DNA of 7,104 bases from NCBI GenBank assembly GCA_903879775.1, contig CAIRMY010000287.1:1-7104 (forward strand), written 5' to 3'. Both the position numbers and the translations under genes were made by a program. The notes under the pieces are model-generated. The model was not told the origin of the DNA. It worked only from the letters and a program-made list of their open reading frames with translations, and ran no database searches. This DNA is from an uncultured Bacteroidota bacterium. GTDB taxonomy: Bacteria > Bacteroidota > Bacteroidia > NS11-12g > UBA955. This document shows positions 4,902 through 7,104 of the stretch, one piece after another (position 1 is the first letter of the stretch; each line of letters begins with the position of its first letter).

Positions 4902-7104
4902 ATGAGAAAATTCTTTTTTATCATCTTTAGCTTATTCGTAAGTTATTTAGGAGCACAAACAAAGATTAATGGATATGCCGATTACCCAACAGAGAATTGG
5001 GTGATGCGCAAATTTCAGAACGACCCATTAAATGTGAGGTACTACACATTTAAAAATGGATTAACATTAATTACCTCAACAAATAAGAAGTCGCCAAGAA
5101 TCAATACAATGGTGGCGGTAAAAACAGGTTCTAAGAATGATCCTGCTACAAATACAGGATTGGCTCATTACTTAGAGCACATGTTGTTTAAAGGTACCGA
5201 TAAATATGGTAGCTACGATTGGAGCAAGGAAAAGCCGTTATTAGATCAAATTGATGCATTGTATGAACAATACAATTCAACAAAAGATGAAGGTTTAAGA
5301 AAGTCTATTTATAGAAAAATTGATAGCACAAGTCAATTGGCTGCAAAATTTGCCATTGCAAATGAATTCGATAAAATGTGTCAAGCAATGGGTGCTGATG
5401 GAACAAATGCATTTACATCGAATGATATGACTGTTTACGTGAATGATGTCCCTTCAAATATGATGGACAAATGGTTGAGTTTGGAGGCTGAAAGGTATAG
5501 AAATCCGATTTTGAGGTTGTTTCACACAGAATTGGAAGCGGTTTATGAAGAGAAGAACATTAGTTTGGACAGAGATGGTGACAAGGTGTGGGACGCTTTA
5601 AACGCTGAATTGTTTAAAAAACATAATTATGGCTTGCAAACCACAATTGGAACAATTGAGCATTTGAAGAATCCTTCTTTGAAGGCAATTCGTGAATATT
5701 ATAAGAAATACTATGTGCCAAATAACATGGCCATTATCATGGCTGGTGATTTTGATCCAGATGCTGCGGCAAAAATGGTTGCGGAAAAGTTTGCTTATAT
5801 GCAAAAATCAGAAGTTCCAGTTTACACTTATGAAGATGAATTGCCACGAAATGTTGAAAGAGCCATTGACATTGTAGGCCCTGATGCTGAGAATGTGACC
5901 ATTGGCTTTAGATTGCCGGGTGCAAAGAGCAAGGAGGCTAGAATTGCAAAATTGGTAGATTTGTTATTGAATAATTCTTCGGCAGGTTTTATTGATTTGA
6001 ATTTGGTTAAGCAACAGAAGGTGCTTTCTGCAAATAGTGGTGTAGATATGATGAAAGATTATTCTACTTTTATGTTAATGGGCAAGCCAAAAGCAGGTCA
6101 AAAATTAGAAGAAGTAAGAGATTTATTACTCGGTGAATTGAGTCGAATTGGCAAAGGTGAATTTGATGAAAAAATGCTCAAAGCCATTTTGTTGAATGAA
6201 GAAATTAGACAGTTAGAGGCTTACAAAGACAATGGTTCAAGAACTGGTTTCTTGATGAGTACTTTTGTGAATGGCATTGACTATAGGGTTGCGGCCAGCG
6301 AATTGGCGTTGATGGCGGAAATTAAAAAAGAAGAAATCATGGCTGTTGCAAATGAATATTTGGCAAACGACAGGGTGGTTATTTTTAAAAGAAAAGGCGA
6401 AGCTGTGAAATCAAGTAAAATTGATAAGCCTGAAATTAACTCTGTAGAATTGAATAGAGATAAACAAAGTGAGTTTGTAAAAAATTGGTTGGCGCAGGAA
6501 AACGAACCAATGAAACCCGTATTTTTTGAAACTTCAAATGTTACGAAAAGCAAAATTGGGGCTGCAAATTTGTATTATGTAAAGAATACAGATAACAAAT
6601 TATTTGACTTTACCATTCGATTCAACCAAGGTGTTTACAATGATAAACGCTTGGGTTTATTGTTTTCCTATTTGAAATATTTGGGAACAAAAAAGTACAG
6701 CGGTGAGGAGTTTAGCAAGGAAATGTATGCCATTGGATGCTCTTTTAGTGCTTTTGCGAGTGAGGAAAATTCTTATGTGAATGTCAAAGGTCCAAATGAA
6801 AATTTTGCTAAAGCTTTGGAAATGGTTACCGATTTATTGAACAACGCTGTTCCGAATGAAACGGCATTAAAAAATGTAATTTCCGATGTTTTAAAAGGCA
6901 GAGAAAATAGCATGTCGAATGCCAGAGCAATTCAACGTCAGTTGTCGCAATACATTTTATTTGGAGCGAACAATCCAGGTAAGTGGATTATTCAGAACAA
7001 TGATTTAAAGAAGATTTCAACTACTGAGCTTTCTAAATTGTTGAAATCTGTGATGCAAGAGAGTTATGATATTGCATATTTCGGACCAATGGATATGGCT
7101 GGCA
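4902..7104 (+). CDS. Secreted M16 family zinc metallopeptidase, 3' end beyond window
   Basis: The frame opens with ATG at 4902 and stays open to the right edge, giving 734 complete codons. Relatives of this Bacteroidota type have two tandem M16 units and roughly 950 residues, so an estimated 200 or more residues are missing. Residues 1-19 form a signal peptide (MRKFFFIIFSLFVSYLGA|Q), placing the enzyme in the periplasm or cell surface. The inverted zinc motif HYLEH is at 89-93, with His89 and His93 as ligands and Glu92 as catalytic base. Glu217 in ELEAVYEE (210-217) fits the third ligand. The first M16 C-domain follows at about 255-430, including YYVPNNMAIIMAGDF at 270-284 and NSSAGFIDLNLVKQQKVL at 358-375. 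The second unit begins near 540 and shows no HxxEH motif in the visible part, as expected for the inactive half of the clam-shell chamber. M16 enzymes degrade peptides and small unfolded proteins; the substrate here is unknown. It is divergent from folK and apparently monocistronic as far as visible. Confidence 0.94.
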   Translation, partial: MRKFFFIIFSLFVSYLGAQTKINGYADYPTENWVMRKFQNDPLNVRYYTFKNGLTLITSTNKKSPRINTMVAVKTGSKNDPATNTGLAHYLEHMLFKGTDKYGSYDWSKEKPLLDQIDALYEQYNSTKDEGLRKSIYRKIDSTSQLAAKFAIANEFDKMCQAMGADGTNAFTSNDMTVYVNDVPSNMMDKWLSLEAERYRNPILRLFHTELEAVYEEKNISLDRDGDKVWDALNAELFKKHNYGLQTTIGTIEHLKNPSLKAIREYYKKYYVPNNMAIIMAGDFDPDAAAKMVAEKFAYMQKSEVPVYTYEDELPRNVERAIDIVGPDAENVTIGFRLPGAKSKEARIAKLVDLLLNNSSAGFIDLNLVKQQKVLSANSGVDMMKDYSTFMLMGKPKAGQKLEEVRDLLLGELSRIGKGEFDEKMLKAILLNEEIRQLEAYKDNGSRTGFLMSTFVNGIDYRVAASELALMAEIKKEEIMAVANEYLANDRVVIFKRKGEAVKSSKIDKPEINSVELNRDKQSEFVKNWLAQENEPMKPVFFETSNVTKSKIGAANLYYVKNTDNKLFDFTIRFNQGVYNDKRLGLLFSYLKYLGTKKYSGEEFSKEMYAIGCSFSAFASEENSYVNVKGPNENFAKALEMVTDLLNNAVPNETALKNVISDVLKGRENSMSNARAIQRQLSQYILFGANNPGKWIIQNNDLKKISTTELSKLLKSVMQESYDIAYFGPMDMAG

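Noticed and set aside
6281..6553. Minus-strand open frame of 90 codons opposite the M16 gene, with a similar one at 5598-5804
   Set aside because: Both are antisense to a coherent peptidase frame, and their composition is typical of shadows.
1..7104. tRNA or rRNA genes, CRISPR arrays, insertion sequences, toxin-antitoxin or defence genes
   Set aside because: Reading both strands, I saw no regularly spaced repeats, terminal inverted repeats, transposase motifs or RNA gene signatures; almost the whole window is explained by seven coding genes.

Overview
The window looks like ordinary chromosomal DNA from a member of the Bacteroidota, probably near Flavobacteriales. The evidence is AT-rich sequence, A-rich rather than Shine-Dalgarno-like leaders, signal peptides ending in an Ala|Gln cleavage site, and a Bacteroidota-type M16 peptidase. 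The genus cannot be told from the sequence.

Positions 1-4871 are one tightly packed minus-strand gene run. In transcription order it holds folK (pterin pyrophosphokinase), a WbqC-family gene, a polysaccharide flippase (MATE/MVF type), dut (dUTPase), a sugar-1-phosphate nucleotidyltransferase, and an exported TPR-repeat protein that runs off the left edge. Junctions are 4-nt and 20-nt overlaps, a 14-nt gap, a 67-nt gap, and a last junction whose start codon is unclear. Spacing suggests one operon. On the plus strand, divergent from folK, a secreted M16 zinc peptidase starts at 4902 and runs off the right edge. Only about 30-63 nt separate the two start codons, so both promoters must lie in or near that gap or inside the neighbouring gene ends.

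The WbqC protein, flippase and nucleotidyltransferase fit a shared cell-surface glycan theme: an activated sugar is made and a lipid-linked glycan is moved across the inner membrane. WbqC's activity is unknown. folK (folate) and dut (nucleotide hygiene) are housekeeping genes that share the run without an obvious pathway link. The TPR protein and the M16 peptidase carry export signals and should act in the envelope.

I found no RNA genes, mobile elements, CRISPR arrays, long repeats or clear terminators, and no stretch above 300 bases lacks a gene. I see no evidence of a new defence or mobile system. The points most worth checking are start codons: the TPR gene has an ATT where a TAATG stop-start junction would be expected, and folK has no in-frame ATG.
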